A DNA stretch of 31,905 bases, from the NCBI GenBank assembly GCA_934202505.1, contig CAKPXW010000005.1, positions 1 to 31,905 of the forward strand. The letters run 5' to 3'. Of this stretch, positions 31,598 to 31,905 are shown piece after piece (position 1 is the first letter of the stretch; every line of letters starts with the position of its first letter). Source of the stretch: an uncultured Bacilli bacterium (lineage in GTDB: Bacteria; Bacillota_I; Bacilli_A; RFN20; CAG-631). The position numbers were made by a program, and so were the translations under genes. The notes beneath the pieces were generated by a model, which saw only the letters and a program-made list of their open reading frames with translations, did no database searches and was not told where the DNA came from.

Positions 31598-31905
31598 CTC
31601 CATTTCCTTGTGCTTTGTCATAAATTGCTTGAACTTTTGCATCAACAATTTTCGTAATACTTTCATCAGTAATTAAACTAATATTAGTTTTATTAAAGTC
31701 AGTATAGATATAATCAATTGTTTGCAATGCACCATAATAACTAACTTCAAGTTTAAATACAACAGTTTCTTTACCAGTAGTACCAGCATAAGTATCTGAT
31801 CCTTCAGGATAATATTCAACAAATACTCCTGTAGGGTTTAAACCATTTTCACTTATTGAACTTGCTTGGAAGTTATTAATGAAATCAAGAATACAACTAG
31901 TTTTT
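31587..31905 (-). CDS. C-terminal part of an unknown protein (runs off the window)
   Basis: An open frame runs from the right edge to TAA at 31587-31589, giving the last 105 or so residues. It starts in the window as TSCILDFINNFQASSIS and includes GVFVEYYPEGSDTYAGTTG, VVFKLEVSYYGALQTIDYIY and ends AQGNGDEK. I do not recognise it. The Tyr- and Thr-rich sequence resembles the mature regions of the two lipoproteins downstream, so a third secreted protein is likely. The frame differs from that of the overlapping lipoprotein gene, whose upstream extension is therefore not coding. Confidence 0.7.
   Translation of the reverse strand, partial: KTSCILDFINNFQASSISENGLNPTGVFVEYYPEGSDTYAGTTGKETVVFKLEVSYYGALQTIDYIYTDFNKTNISLITDESITKIVDAKVQAIYDKAQGNGDEK

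Noticed and set aside
31598..31666. N-terminal extension of the 284-aa lipoprotein
   Set aside because: This stretch is coding in another frame for the upstream partial gene, and the signal peptide begins at 31597 or 31585.

Overview
The window joins two unlike pieces of DNA. Positions 1 to about 6,300 are of moderate GC (about 45% by eye) and rich in GAC, AAC and CGC codons. Positions from about 6,300 to the right end are very AT-rich (about 25-30% GC) with codon use typical of low-GC Bacilli. The AT-rich part looks like the chromosome of an uncultured, probably gut-associated, low-GC Firmicute (Bacilli or Erysipelotrichales/RF39-like, by inference). The signs are a CIRCE/HrcA site, sigma-A promoters of TTGACA-N17-TATAAT type, strong AGGAGG ribosome binding sites, tRNAs with encoded CCA, a core rpmB-fakA-recG-acpP neighbourhood, TAA-biased stops and the standard code. 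The left part resembles surface-protein loci of Clostridia and may be a horizontal acquisition or a contig-assembly chimera.

Layout. (1) 1-5,750: two secreted, cysteine-rich repeat proteins, a lipoprotein with a C-terminal DUF6273-like (C-type-lectin/FGE-like) domain and a membrane-anchored protein with an InlB-type repeat. (2) 5,750-6,310: a frameshifted, decayed gene and the composition break. (3) 6,316-9,104: an alpha/beta hydrolase diverging from htpG, whose promoter lies inside a CIRCE operator. (4) 9,171-12,620: a divergent sigma-like protein translationally coupled to a large GHL10 lipoprotein, converging with a fused SGNH plus alpha/beta-hydrolase esterase. (5) 14,208-18,817: tRNA-Lys and rpmB leftward, fakA, recG and acpP rightward. 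(6) 18,828-19,861: tRNA-Ile, ung, tRNA-His. (7) 19,946-20,528: an IS66-family remnant. (8) 20,671-22,460: an ECF sigma factor with its own likely promoter and a coupled single-pass anti-sigma-like protein. (9) 22,661-25,133: oleate hydratase and a DUF308 membrane protein. (10) 25,132-27,917: a TetR regulator, a GtrA-like flippase and a FAD-dependent UDP-galactopyranose-mutase-like protein. (11) 27,946-31,905: a leftward operon of two Ser-rich-linker lipoproteins and a partial upstream gene.

Themes. Exogenous fatty-acid handling recurs: FakA (fatty acid kinase), acyl carrier protein and oleate hydratase. The other theme is envelope biology: five secreted or lipid-anchored proteins, two sigma-like genes each coupled to an envelope protein, a flippase and a sugar-mutase-like enzyme. 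No CRISPR array, defence island or prophage is visible. The observations most worth following are the composition junction, the sigma-like/GHL10 couple, the ECF autoregulatory promoter, the esterase fusion, and the hairpin plus nonsense codon in the IS66 remnant.
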